Below are positions 11,534-29,600 of a stretch of DNA of 64,000 nucleotides, piece by piece. Position 1 is the stretch's first letter; each line of letters begins with the position of its first letter. The stretch spans positions 105,730 through 169,729 of the forward strand of contig MPNW01000141.1 in assembly GCA_011800805.1 (NCBI GenBank). The letters are read 5' to 3'. The notes under the pieces are model-generated. The model did not search any database. It was not told the DNA's origin and was given only the letters and a program-made list of their open reading frames with translations. This DNA is from Hirudo medicinalis (Eukaryota; Annelida; Clitellata; Hirudinida; Hirudinidae). The position numbers were made by a program, and so were the translations under genes.

Positions 11534-13522
11534 TGTTCTGATTGTTGATTGGCTTCTAGTCGTATGATTTATTTATAAATTACATTACTTTTACTTCATT
11601 AGCGATTCTACAATCGTAAGTAAGGAATAATTATATTCACCGGTTAAATATCTACAACAATTTCAATAAAACACATCATAATTTTCAAGAATAAAAATTT
11701 TCTTATTCATTTCTTCCGAGGCATATCCAGCCATATTTCACATAAAATGTCGGACAAAAGTTCAACACTAACCTGAGTGGAACGCGTGTGGAGTAAAATG
11801 TTGTAAACAAGTCATAAAACGACCATTAACTTACGCAACAGTTTACAACTACAAGCGATACGGACGACCATTGTATGCAGAAATTGCTTCCGTAATAAAT
11901 TATATTTACACTGCTATATGTGGCGGCAGCTCTCGACCAATCATCGACTCGTTTGTCACTCTAATAGCCGAGGGGAGGAGTCTAACAAGATATCCAGTCT
12001 TTTATTGGTCATTGACATAACAGGACGCGTTGAGTGTAAAGATCTTGAGAGTTGAAATGATTGATTGAGGCCTTCTTGGACCATCAAACTTAAAAAATGA
12101 TTTTTCCTTGAAGAAATTTAGAAATTACCAGAAAAATGTTACCATGCTGTTGTTGTTGTTGTGAATGATTGTTGGGTAGTTGAAAGTGGTTGATAAGTTG
12201 AACATTGAGAGGCCATGTTAGGATGGGGAGAGGCGCCATGATGTCTCAAGATGAAATGCACACAAACATGCTGCGCGGAAGCATTCATCTCCTTCCTCTC
12301 CCCTTCACTCGACATCTCCACGACACACCTGCCAGGTCGCTACAATCAATTTAAAAGTCAACTTAAGTATGGATTCAGCTATTACTCCCTTTTTGAGAAA
12401 TTTTTTGCTAAAAAATTCCTCAAATCGTTTAAACCCGTCCATCGAGACAAAACAAATACCTGAACATGCCTGGCTGATAAGCTTATCACAAAATGTCGCC
12501 AGCCTCGTCTTGAAGCTGTGAGGCATGTTTTGGAGTTTTCTACAGTTCTTTGATCCATTGATCGGATAAGAATTCAGCGGAAACGTAAGTTTCATCTTTC
12601 ATCTTTTGCGAAAAGATGCAAAGCGATCGTAACTTTTCATTTTTACAAGCGATAAAAGGATGTCGATTTGCATTACAAAGATGCCATAAATTTGTTTGAC
12701 GATTGCTCGAAGCATGAGTTGTTGGGCAACTTGGAAGTGATGGGAAGACATTATTGGTTGGTTATCAATCAGCCCCGGTGACAAATCACACGTTCCGTGT
12801 TTGTCGTCAGGGTTCAACTGCGGACAATTACCGCTAAACGGGTCGGCATGCTTTTGATTCCCGCTGTTTTGTTTGTCGTACGGAGGCACTCGAGAGAGAA
12901 CCGCAGAAATTGGATGAGAAAACTTGAGGTGATTTGTGATAAATTCATCCACACTTTCATCGATAGTTTGCTAAGTTGCGAATGTCAGAGTTTAAGACTT
13001 TTTTTATAACACTCTTGATGGAAGACGTTTTGTCAAATGTACATTTGCATTCAAATGGCTTCTTTTATATTCAACGACTTCAATAAAGCGGACGTTAACA
13101 AAACTCCCTTAACCACTTTAATATTTGCAGGAGAATTATGATAACATATTTGTTTAATTAAAACGTCCTGCAACAATTTATGTTGTTATACATCATCGCA
13201 TAGCATCTCTTGTTCAAGCTTTGTTACAAGTCAACTTATTATGCAAGATTCGCAACCGGCCACGTGACCTCTTGTGATGTTTCGTGAAGAACCGAGGTGT
13301 GAATCGAACTTGTCACCCTTGGGTCTCCACGATTGTTAATTGAGTCTTTAATGTGGTCCAACATTCAATTAAAAGATGCCATTACAACTGATATTGCCTT
13401 GATGATATCAATGGTGGTAGAGCGATGGTGATGACGATACTAGTGATATCACTGATGGCGAAGATGACCTTGACATCGATGGTGTCTTTAACGATGGTTT
13501 AAAGTAAAACATTGCTGATTTT
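11534..13522. other. Cdx upstream region; no firmly supported gene
   Basis: Between the Cdx start and the NSUN7 stop. The first ~500 bases presumably contain the Cdx promoter. Two adjacent minus-strand open frames (12599-12952 and 12305-12595) have coding-like composition, for example HHFQVAQQLMLRAIVKQIYG. They lack convincing splice junctions or family resemblance, so I do not call them genes. Position 13380-13500 is rich in gatggtgatga-type repeats. Confidence 0.5.
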
Positions 13523-19328
<5,806 letters not shown>

Positions 19329-21649
19329 GCTAATAAAACGCAGGCCAGTGAGATGAGTTCGCAAAAAGAACCTGCAGTCGCTTTATTTATTCATGAGGGC
19401 TTCCAAGATACGCCTGGAAAATTAATAGGAGCTAAATATCTTGGGCGAGTTCCAACAATTAATAGAGAAAAGGGAATAAAAGAGCTTTAAAAATACCAAA
19501 GGTAAAAGTGACTGTAAAATGACTTGTGTGCTCCGCAGCTTAGAGATATACAGGAGAACATGGGGACAACGTTCAGGAAACCAACAGAAAAACTACCACT
19601 GGCTCTAATTTCTCTGTCAATTGATGACCGCATTATTACTCCAAGAGCTTATTATCACAAAGCACATTGGATGGAAAGGATAATATATAGATTATAATCT
19701 GTTCTGGTGGCAGTTTCATCTGATTTTTGCTGCACTGTCTGAAACTCAATGTTCAGTTCAATGCTTTCACAGCGAAGCTGTTACCTCTGAGTTTGGTCCA
19801 CCTGTCCCCAACATCTGCCCCAAGAATTTATCTTTAGTTACTCAAGGATCTTGTTGTTTTCAATGTAATTAACAATTAAGATCTTATGTCTATTGCATAA
19901 GCAGATTAATGCTCTATTAATGGTACGCAATATTGAAACACTTGTTGGGCATTTTTTGATTCTGAAATCTCGTTGAGGAGATTGAGACGACAGCAGCTTT
20001 GTCAAAAGCTGGAGAAGGCAGCCCTGCATCAACAAGACCGATGCATATGCAGATTAATGCTCCATCTCTGGTTCCTAAAGGTGAAACTTTCTTTGATTCT
20101 AAAACTGCGGAGAAGGTCGAGATGGCAACAGCTTTGTCAAAAAGTTGGTAAAGAGTTCCTCAACCCAGCCACTGTCTTGTTTTGCAATGTTATACTTTGT
20201 TTTGTTAAACACCAACAAGTTTTTTGATTCCATGTTTATTGAAACATAGGTAGGATATAAACATTATTGAAAATATTTGTACAACTTACAAATCTTGGTG
20301 GAATTCCTTGACAAAGTCATTTTTTTTAACTTAGTACTGTATTGTTATTAATTTAAGAATAATTTCAAAATAACTTTACAATTTATCCAGGGGTGTGCCG
20401 TTGAACCATTCGCACCCCCTGCAGACGCACTTTGCAAAGACACAAAGTAATCTAGTTATTGAAACTTATAATATGTAATAAATATTTATGCCGAAAGCTT
20501 TCCTAATTTACTGGAGCTGTATTACGATCAATAAATTATTTATGAATTATTGTTATTTAAGAATTACAATAATTTAGAAACATATCAAGGAGCAATCTGA
20601 CGGGAAGGGGGAAAATGCCCCACCGCGTGGCTACGCCTATGATGATATATTAATCCTCTATGTTGACAATTTCATACCACAAAACCTTCACTTTCAATCG
20701 ACTGAAGGGAGTCCGCGACATTAACTAGTCTAATATAATTAATCTTTTTCAATTATTCACTAAATCCTTAATCAAAATAAAAGTAAAGCCAAGATTTAAA
20801 GTAGTAATTTACACAAAACCAGGCTTCATACAAGTTACTGAATATTATAAATTTACTCGGCAGATGTCACCTTATGTTAGATGTTATATTAACTTCTCAG
20901 AAGTAACACAATATGTCGCTAATTCCTTACACATGTGCTAAAGTGGAATAAGACATTAAGCATTAAAACTGATTAGGGACGAATACAAGTTAATAGACGA
21001 TGAAAAGTCGACTTTGACTATATCAGGCAGTGAATCTCCTTGTTAATTAATTTCTCAAAAACTACAGAATATCGCTCATTCCTTAAACATGCATTAACCT
21101 AGTTAATAAAACCTTACAATGCACTTACTCTTTACCCAAGTTACTTTGGCGTGGATCTGATCTTGATTTTTTTTTATTTTATGAACATCAAACATTAGCA
21201 AACAAAAACTAAAATACAAAGATAACTGAAATACAAAAGAAATATCCAAAGGAAAAAAACCCAGAGGGACTCACACCCCGCTAAGAGATGAACAATTGAG
21301 TAAATTTTTATAACAAGCGAAATAGGTAAAACGCAAGATGAGAATGTGCAAGAAATGGTAACAAGGAGTAAGCAGATATTTAAGTATTTAATAAGTACAA
21401 TTTGTAGGATGCCTTGGAAGTTGATATTGATGTAGATGAGGTTACTTCTTTAGGTATGGATGAGTAAATTCCTGGACATGAACATTTGACAGAAAATTGT
21501 TTAAGGGTATTTTGGTGTTCATCATCTCAAACATTGCTGAACTTAAAAAATTGAGAATTTTATTTTTTTATTTTAAAATAAATTATCAAAGAAAATTTAC
21601 AGTGTTTTTTTACTTAAACTTATCTAACATTTACAAACAAAAATATGAA

Positions 21650-21860
21650 AAGTGTTTACAGTGTATATAAAAGGGTTACAAACAATCCATAACTTTAGTG
21701 TAACTCCTAAAATATTTAAGTGATCTAAGCCAAATTTGGAATCATTTATATCAAATAGCAATTTGAAAAAAAAATGAAATGTGTTTACAGTGTATATAAA
21801 ATGGTTACAAATAATCCATAACTTTAGTGTAACTCCTAAAATATTTAAGTGATCTAATTT
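21650..21860. repeat. Direct duplication, ~75-bp unit
   Basis: Two near-identical copies of a unit running from gtgtttacagtgtatataaa through aatatttaagtgatcta, at about 21652-21727 and 21781-21858. They differ at a few bases (aagggttacaaac versus aatggttacaaat). Confidence 0.85.
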
Positions 21861-22022
21861 GGAATCAATATGCAAATTTTGAAGTGACACACTTGTGCCA
21901 AATTTCTCTTCGATTGGACAAATGTGCAAGCATCATTTGTCAAAATGTCCTATTTAAGATGCTTAAAATGTTACAAACACTTTACAGTTTCCAATGACAT
22001 ATCAAATAGCAAATTTTTACAA

Positions 22023-22108
22023 GCTTCTTCAAAAGAAGTACATTATAATGACTGCGCTGCAAAAAAATAAAAGGTATGTTGATTTAATATTTTGGAAAAT
22101 ATCACTAC

Positions 22109-22179
<71 letters not shown>

Positions 22180-22237
22180 NGCTTCTTCAAAAGAAGTACA
22201 TTATAATGACTGCGCTGCAAAAAAATAAAAGGTATGT
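22023..22237. repeat. 57-bp exact duplicate flanking (AT)n and a single N
   Basis: The 57 bases at 22023-22079 (gcttcttcaaaagaagtaca...) reappear exactly at 22181-22237. Between them are a short stretch, a long (TA)n run and one N at 22180. This looks like an unresolved contig overlap at a microsatellite rather than a biological duplication. Confidence 0.85.
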
Positions 22238-22254
22238 ATATTAATTAATGTTAA

Positions 22255-22293
<39 letters not shown>

Positions 22294-23083
22294 ATCATGG
22301 GTGGATGTCAGCTGAACAGAAAGATGAAAAATTAAAATTCAGATTTCAACATATAAACTTTCCTTCTTAAAATGATTGCAATGCAATTAAATAAAAATGT
22401 TTATGTCTATTCTACATTTTTACAAGATTCAAAATATTAGGGAACAAAATACATGAATGGGAGATCTCAGCAACTCACACCATAAGTGCAAAAGAACTTT
22501 CTTGAAGCTTCAGAGAAAATGTTTCAGCAAATCAAATTATAGCAAGCATGAAATTAAATTTAAGTAGACTGTCTGCAACTACTTCCATTATTCTAGAAAA
22601 TGAAAAATATGAGAGACGATTGAAGACATTGATTATCAATAAAAGTTAAAAGAAGAAGTGCAGATCTGGTTTGAATCAAATTATATTAATCTGGATGGAA
22701 CTGATGGATACTAATGCCATTTCCACAACTTAAAGGAGGAAATTGAGTCAAGTTTTTAGTCTTTAAAAGGGGGACAAAAGAAGAAGAAAGGTACTTGTTT
22801 CCATTTGCCATGTAAAAAATTCGGTGACCGCTTTGTCTGTAAATATCTTGTCAAACAGAAAGTTTTTCCAGCTACGAACAATTAAAGTCACCAATATCCC
22901 TCAAACTGAATCTAATTGAAAATGTTTGAGGAATGATTCTCAATAAATTATAAGGAGATGGAAAGGCATATTTTGCAAAAGGAGAGCAGCAAGAATCTAT
23001 AATAAAAGCATGAAATAACCTGGAAAAGATTATTTAGAGACAATTAAAAATGTTTTAAATATAAACTTTCTAATATTTAGAAG

Positions 23084-23419
23084 TCAGATACAATGCATAG
23101 TGGCGGCAATGAAGTTACCTGAATGAAAGATGTACAACCCAATCAATTTTATTGTTGGGGTCACAGCAAGGCAAAGGCCCTCAAGGGGTTGCGACAGTAG
23201 AAAGGTCGAGAACTGCTGATCTAACAGAGCACCAAGGAATTTACATGAATTGATACGATTTATAGGAATTCCATTAATTTGTAAGCTATTATTGCAGACA
23301 ATTTTCCTATTCAAAGAGCGAAACAGAATATAGTTACTTTTAGTCAGCTTTAGGGAAAATCTATTGGTCATAGAGGTTGGATAAATTATCACCAGAGATG
23401 AAGAGATTTGTGTCATCAC
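23084..23419 (-). mobile_element. LINE reverse-transcriptase fragment
   Basis: Minus-strand open frame with FSLKLTKSNYILFRSLN followed by INGIPINRINSCKFLGALLD. This matches the RT palm-to-thumb segment of CR1/jockey-like elements (N-x-x-K-T-x-Y-M-I-F ... V-x-x-x-K-F-L-G-V-x-I-D). The downstream minus-strand text at about 23150-23220 (gcagttctcgacctttctac) diverges abruptly, so the fragment ends there or another repeat is joined. Confidence 0.7.
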
Positions 23420-24795
23420 CTATGAAGAAGATAGCTCAAGAGCTTTCTACTTCTCAGGTTCAACTTTATTTGGAGATTGAAGGCACCCTGATCTACAACA
23501 GAAAGAATGTTTTATTCTTAGCTATCAAATATTTTAAACTGAATTCAACACACACAAATAACTATAGAAATGTTGCTGTTCTAACTATAACTAACATAAC
23601 TTAACTCTCACTCCCCTGACAATGGGTAACAGCCTGTGTACATAGCCAGCCTGAAATCAAGTCATGATAATGCTTGCAACCACATGTGAAATCAAAGCAT
23701 GAGATTCAGACTTGAAAACATGCCAGCCCTTATGTCAATAAAAGCATGATATTACGGCATGGTAATGCTCGAGCAAACATATGAAATCAAAGTGAAAAGA
23801 AAGGGAAACATCAAAGTGGCCACCGGTTTTGCAAGTCACGAGGGTGAAAGCCAGGAGGCCATCACGTGACACCCCTTCCTCCCCTTTGAAGAATGATGGA
23901 GGGGGGTACATATACCTCGAACATCATTCCCAAAAATTGTCAGGAATAATAAAACAAATAATGAATAGGAATGACAGGAATAATGAAACAAAAATACAAA
24001 ACTATAAAATTCAAAGTCACAACAATCACTAAACGTTCTTGGATTCCATCCATGTCCCAAGAAATCGATCCCCACTTTCAAGGTGGAAAGACAATGACTG
24101 GATAGATCTTTGACATGGAGGTCAGTTGTTGATCAAGGTCACAGATCCTAATCTGCTTCTGGAGTGGGAGTTCCATCTATGGCTTCATATTTCTACAAGT
24201 GAACTTGAACAAACTTTAATTAGTATGAATACGATTGCATGATCCATCGATGTAACCACATCAGAATGTGTGGTTAGTTTGTCAGCAATAGTGTCTGGTC
24301 CATGCCAACGGTTAAATAACTCTCCTATGGAACTCTCTCTGTTTGAGCTACATAAATTATCATCATGAGTATACCACTGTTGTTCTATGTGACAATGCTG
24401 GATAGAATACTCATTAGGAGCTCTAAATTGGTTTGCAAATAATTTAAATATGCATCAGTGGTTTTCCAACCAAAAAGGTGGGTTCAACGGTCTCTCTAAG
24501 CTTCCTTAAGGATGCAGAGAGGACCTCAGGGAATACCATCAAAATCAAGAGTGTATGGGCTTATATGAGTGATAGATGAGGGTTTCCATAGATCTAATGT
24601 AATGTTTTGGTAAAAGTTTATGCCATCATTTAGGATGATCAGAAGCAAATTTCATCAACATCCATTAGATGGAGTTATTGCACCTTTCCACCAAATCTGT
24701 CGCTTCAGGGTGACATAGGGAGAGCACCCTAAATGCTTAAGAAATTCCCTACAAGTTGGTAAGTAAAATCAGTGCCTCTGTCACAACTAATAACG

Positions 24796-25620
24796 TTAGG
24801 AATAAAAAGTCATGAAAAATTGAATTAAGAATTCACAAACATTCTTAGCTGCCACAGAATTAAATGGATACGCAGCCAGCCAACTGGAAAACTTATCAAC
24901 AATAACCATAGCATGGTTATAAAATGGCTTCATCACTGTGGCATCACTTACTGGAATCAACGGCCCAATACAATCTATCCTGACATGAGAAAAGGGTGAC
25001 GTGGGTGTTCGTCTCCTCGAGGTATGAGTTAATTGGTACCTGATTTTTGGTTCTAATAGGGGCTCTCTTTTGACAGACATCACAAGAATCTACATAAGAT
25101 TTCATTTCTCGAGATTTCATATTATGAAACCAAAAGTTAAGCCCAATTCTCTGGCAAGTTGATTTAGTTACTGAATGGTCAGCATAAGCTAGTTAGATAG
25201 TGCGCTGTGTGTAAACAACGGGAATTTGTGACTCGGGTAAACAAAATTGCTGCATATCACGTTCCCCTAATTTCTTCTTGTGATAAAGTAACTTATTTTT
25301 AATTATGAAACCCTTCGTATTTACCTCACCAAACACCAAAAATGACTTCAGTGACTCGCAGGAAAACTGCTCATCAAGAAAAGAAGCTTGACTGACATAA
25401 GAATTTTCAGACAGCAGGAGAAGCATAAGAGAAGCCTCTGTTGATGAGGGATGATTTGTGAACTGGTTGGAGTAGTTGAATGGTGGAAGATGAACGAAGA
25501 TCAGGTGTATGGCGTGGAGAATGAGGTGGTGGAGACAGGGTGGATTGGATGTCGCGAGAGTTCGATATGTCGTGAGGGCGATTTTGAAGATGATGCGATT
25601 ATGGATCTGTGCATTCAAAC
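24796..25620 (-). mobile_element. Ty3/gypsy-type integrase remnant fused to a LINE tail
   Basis: On the minus strand a first open frame (25618-25193) begins with a LINE 3' signature (RIIFKIALTTYRTLATSNPP). It then switches to the pre-integrase segment of an LTR retrotransposon (FIIKNKLLYHKKKLGERDMQ). After a frame change, NMKSREMKSYVDSCDVCQ gives the CxxC half of the integrase zinc-binding domain. The next frame (25083-24796) shows the integrase core start, with PFSHVRIDCIGPL containing the first catalytic Asp and VDKFSSWLAAYPF. Frames are broken, so it is inactive. The rest of the element and its LTRs were not identified with confidence. Confidence 0.75.
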
Positions 25621-26688
25621 CAGTGCATTGCTACAGGCAGTCAGTGCTATTAATTTATGCCGAATTTATTGTTGGATTTTTTCAGTTCGATGGTTTATCA
25701 TACAGACATTAGACAAACCACTTTAAATTAATGTTATATTATTACCTGGGCCGCCGGCAGAAATTTCGTGCCCTTAAGCATAACGGCAGAGGGCCCCTAT
25801 GTTATATCAATTTGGTAATGGAAAAGAAAAAAAAATAAAGGTCGTGATTGTAATATTTAAAAGCCCGAACGTGCCATATCCCCTCTCGGCGGTCCTGCCT
25901 CTACATTCCACTTAAGTGATATTCGTGTTAAATCTACCTATACTACAATTACGTAAATTCAGCTTAAAACGCCATAACATTTCCGTGTTCAATTGTCTGG
26001 TGATCGAGAAATCCTACTCCTCACACTGATCTACCGAGTCAACAAATGTATTCTTTATCGTAATAACATCTAAAATCAACTGGTTCATCATCCTGTTCCC
26101 CTCAAATAATCATGCCCGGTCGTAATCGCCTTCTGATACTCTTACGTTTTCATGCAATCCAAACACGAAGAATACTGAAGTTACAATGCAGACACATTTT
26201 CTGATCACTGAACTCAAATCAATACAGACCACCATCCCAATAAAGACAAATCCAAACAAAAGATACAAAAATTACAGTTTCTTTCCTAAATATGCACAGG
26301 TAGGATTCCAACAAAACAATAATTTAACTATTGGTCTACACTTAAGAATTAACTGTCAAAAACACATGGTATTCTAAAAATACAACTTTATATCTTGTGT
26401 ATACATGCTAAGGAGGTCAATAACTTCAGGACAATCATCTTTCATAGTTGGTCGACATATCTCGAGAGCCTGTCTTGGATAGGAAGCGTTGAATCTTGCA
26501 TATTGGAAGGACCAGCGTTCAGTGTCGAGTGTGTCTGAGACAACATTACATGGCGGTTAGAGCTGCTGATGTGCATAAGACCAGTCATGGAATTTCTACA
26601 AGAAGCAAGACTCAATTGATATCCAACAACATGAATTAAGTAGGTATATTTACAATGCAACAATATATCTATAGATTGGACACTTGTT

Positions 26689-29600
26689 TTACCCTGATGG
26701 GGTGGCCCTTTGGCCAATGTTAGGATTGCAAGCTAAAATGATTTGCTGCTGCCTAGGCTGTGAGGAAGCAGAAGAAGCAGCCAATGTCGGATTAGAGGAA
26801 GGAATTTCCAGTACAAGGCGTCCATCCTCGCCCATCACAACAGGAGAGTTTGAATGGTTTCGTTCTTGTTTCTTCAGATTCAAATACTCAAATCAAAGCC
26901 GGGAATTGTATTTAAATTAGTATTTTACCATTTTAATGCAATGCATTTGTATCAAACCTTCTTGATGCAGGCCTGAAGTTGTGGATTGTTCTTCAAGATG
27001 GTGATAAGTTGGGATGAATCCTGAATGTTTCTACCTCCAACGTTCTGTTGGCTTTTGATAAGTTGCTGAATGAGCTCCGGATTCAACGAGACCGTCGTAT
27101 CGACAGTTCCCTCTGGTGCATGTGACATCGCCGAATCAGCAACGGGCATTTTAACTTGTTGGACAGCTGGACCTGCATTAGGAATGGCAGTTCGGATGTT
27201 GGGTGAATGACTTTGGAAAGGAGGTCTGGCTTGGGATACTGAGGGCTGCGTAGGTGCAACGGCAGGGGAGATTGGGGTACGAACAGGTGCACGAGCAGCA
27301 GAAACAGGTCTTTGGTTGAGGGCCTGCATGTAGGAGGTACTGAAGGACTCCATGCCCGAGCCCCCTTGCATTGCTGCCATCCTCCTACGCATCATTTGGG
27401 CCCGTTCATGTTTCTCTCGCTCGAGCCTTTGCCTGAAGCCCTTACAGAAAGGCACTGGACATTGGGCATTGGGACAATCTCTGGCATGGCAGCAGCAAAG
27501 GGCAAACAGTTGCTTGCATGTTAGGCATCCACTTTTCCTGGTGTTGCAATTTTTGCTATGTTGGATGATTTGTTTCATTCTTCCACAGTTTGGCAGCTTG
27601 CAGGTTGTTGTTGCAGACTCCTGGAGGACAAGCAATCCATTAGTAACATACCCATAACAAGTATACTCATGTCATCATACAGGTTAGTAACAAGTAATTA
27701 TGTTCAATAATTTAAAACTTAAAAAATACTAGCAAAAAGGATGTGATAACTTACAAAACCACTTGCAGTCTGCAAAGGATTTGAGTTACACTGACACGCA
27801 TGCAAAAGATACAGCAAACATTTCTGAACACTCTGTTTCTTATTTTCTGAGGCAGAAGAACCAGGCTTGCCACCATTGGCAGATGCCACAGAAACTTTTG
27901 AGGCACCTTCATCTTCATCCAGATCAAAGCCAATCTTCTCCATAGAATGGACATGACCTCTACTTTGATAACATGGCACACACAAATCAAAATCCTGAGG
28001 AAAAAATTATTTGAATTCTAAGTCACATTTAGAAATAATTTTAATTAAGTGAAAACTTACATCACATGTTGAGCAGTGGTAATGCGTCTCAATGCTAGTT
28101 CTACAGTAGTTGCACAAATACACGAAGCTTTCCTTTGCTTGAGTGTGTAATTCATAGAGCATGACCATGGAACTGTGCTTGGCCCGTCGCAGGGAAGAAA
28201 ACTCGTAGTGTTTCTCACGGCACATCATCAGGAAATTATCTCTACCGTCCATCATGTCCGTGGCAATCAAAGGATCAGGATCATGGATTGGCGGAAGGTT
28301 AGCAAAGGAATCGTGATAATTTTTCAGTCGAACCACAAAAAATACCTGGACAACACATTGCAAACCATTACTAAATATGTTGATTTATATAAATATGAAA
28401 TAAAAATTATCATGTCAACAAATGCAATGTCCTACCTCTCTGTGTTTTTCCATCATGACAAACAACTTTGACATGAGATCATTTCCAGGATAAGCCTGAC
28501 CAGTCTTTAAATTGTTCTTCTTGCTAAGACCTGATTTCTTTGATGCAGACTTCTTCTTATTCGATGGAGGTCCTTTCTGATTCCTCTTCAAACCTGTGTG
28601 AACAGGCTGGTAACAAAGAAAATTGTGTCCTTATCTTGTCATCCTCAGTTTTCAGTTTAATCAGATCAGTTTGATAATTATATGGTAATAAGGCTTACAT
28701 AACTAGATCTCACCTCCATTAAACCATTATCTTCATAATCCAGATGTGAGTGAACAGAATCGGAATCATCAAAATCTCCCGAAATTTCTGCTTTCCTCTG
28801 ATGCTCCTCTCGTTCCAACTCAGCAATGCAAGTCTCGATCACATTCGGCCAGAAGTCACCTTCAAAATATGGCAGCTCTGTGACATTCTGCATGCAATTC
28901 TCAAGTGCATCTTTGATGATGTCCTGTTATCAATTAATTGATTTGAAATGACAACTCAAAATATAAAAAACAAACATTGAGTTAATAAGGCAGTCAACAC
29001 ACAATAATTGTAATAATTTTCAAATATATTAAGCATACTTTGTAATCAATCACAACTCTCTCAATGATGGCCTTGTCCAGCATCTTCTTGTACCAATCTG
29101 CCAACCTCTTAGGTTTGGTATTTTCATGTCTTGAGGATGACAGTGGAAGATGTAATCATCCCCTTCACTTGGCGGACAAGCCCATATGTGAGCGCTGGCA
29201 AATCTTAATAAGAAAAGGTAAGACTTTTGTAAAAACTGGAAGTAGGATTTCAAATTGTATATCATAGTCTAAGGAAAAACAGGCACCCCAAGTTCTTGAC
29301 ATAATCCAGATATCCTATCAGTATTTCATGATAAACTGAAGTTCTGAACACCTTTGGCTGGAAGAAGTTCACACTATCCAGGTAAGCTATATATACCCGC
29401 CTAAAATGAAATCAATTGAAATGCAAATGTTACTACAAAATGTCTAAATTGATTTTGCTTTCTAAAATTATACATATGTACGTACCTTGTATTTGGGGCA
29501 GGGCAGTTGGATCCATACTCCTGGACATGCATGCCAAAGAAGCACACATCAGAACCCTCGACTTCTTGATAAGCAAATATAGCTTTAGCCGTGTATGGCA

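Larger units (their letters stand above)
19329..26688. other. Repeat-rich spacer between NSUN7 and CBP
   Basis: About 7.3 kb without a supported host gene. It contains a self-similar pair at 19965-20150 (around cagcagctttgtcaaaa / aacagctttgtcaaaa), tandem duplications at 21650-21860, (AT)n arrays at 22112-22179 and 22261-22290, LINE and Ty3/gypsy fragments, and an interspersed-repeat-like block at 20590-20640 (cgcgtggctacgcctatga). The remaining sequence is A+T-rich with short random ORFs only. Confidence 0.65.

Noticed and set aside
12305..12952. Two adjacent minus-strand ORFs that look protein-like
   Set aside because: No convincing junction joins them, and no motif or family is recognisable; kept only as a note.
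19973..20227. 84-codon plus-strand ORF with internal similarity (RRQQLCQKLEK / RWQQLCQKVGK)
   Set aside because: The similarity reflects a DNA-level direct repeat with frame-independent resemblance, in a transposon-rich spacer; no start or splice support.
26684..27657. Plus-strand ORFs opposite the 3' end of CBP
   Set aside because: They are antisense shadows of the TAZ2 and C-terminal CBP exons.
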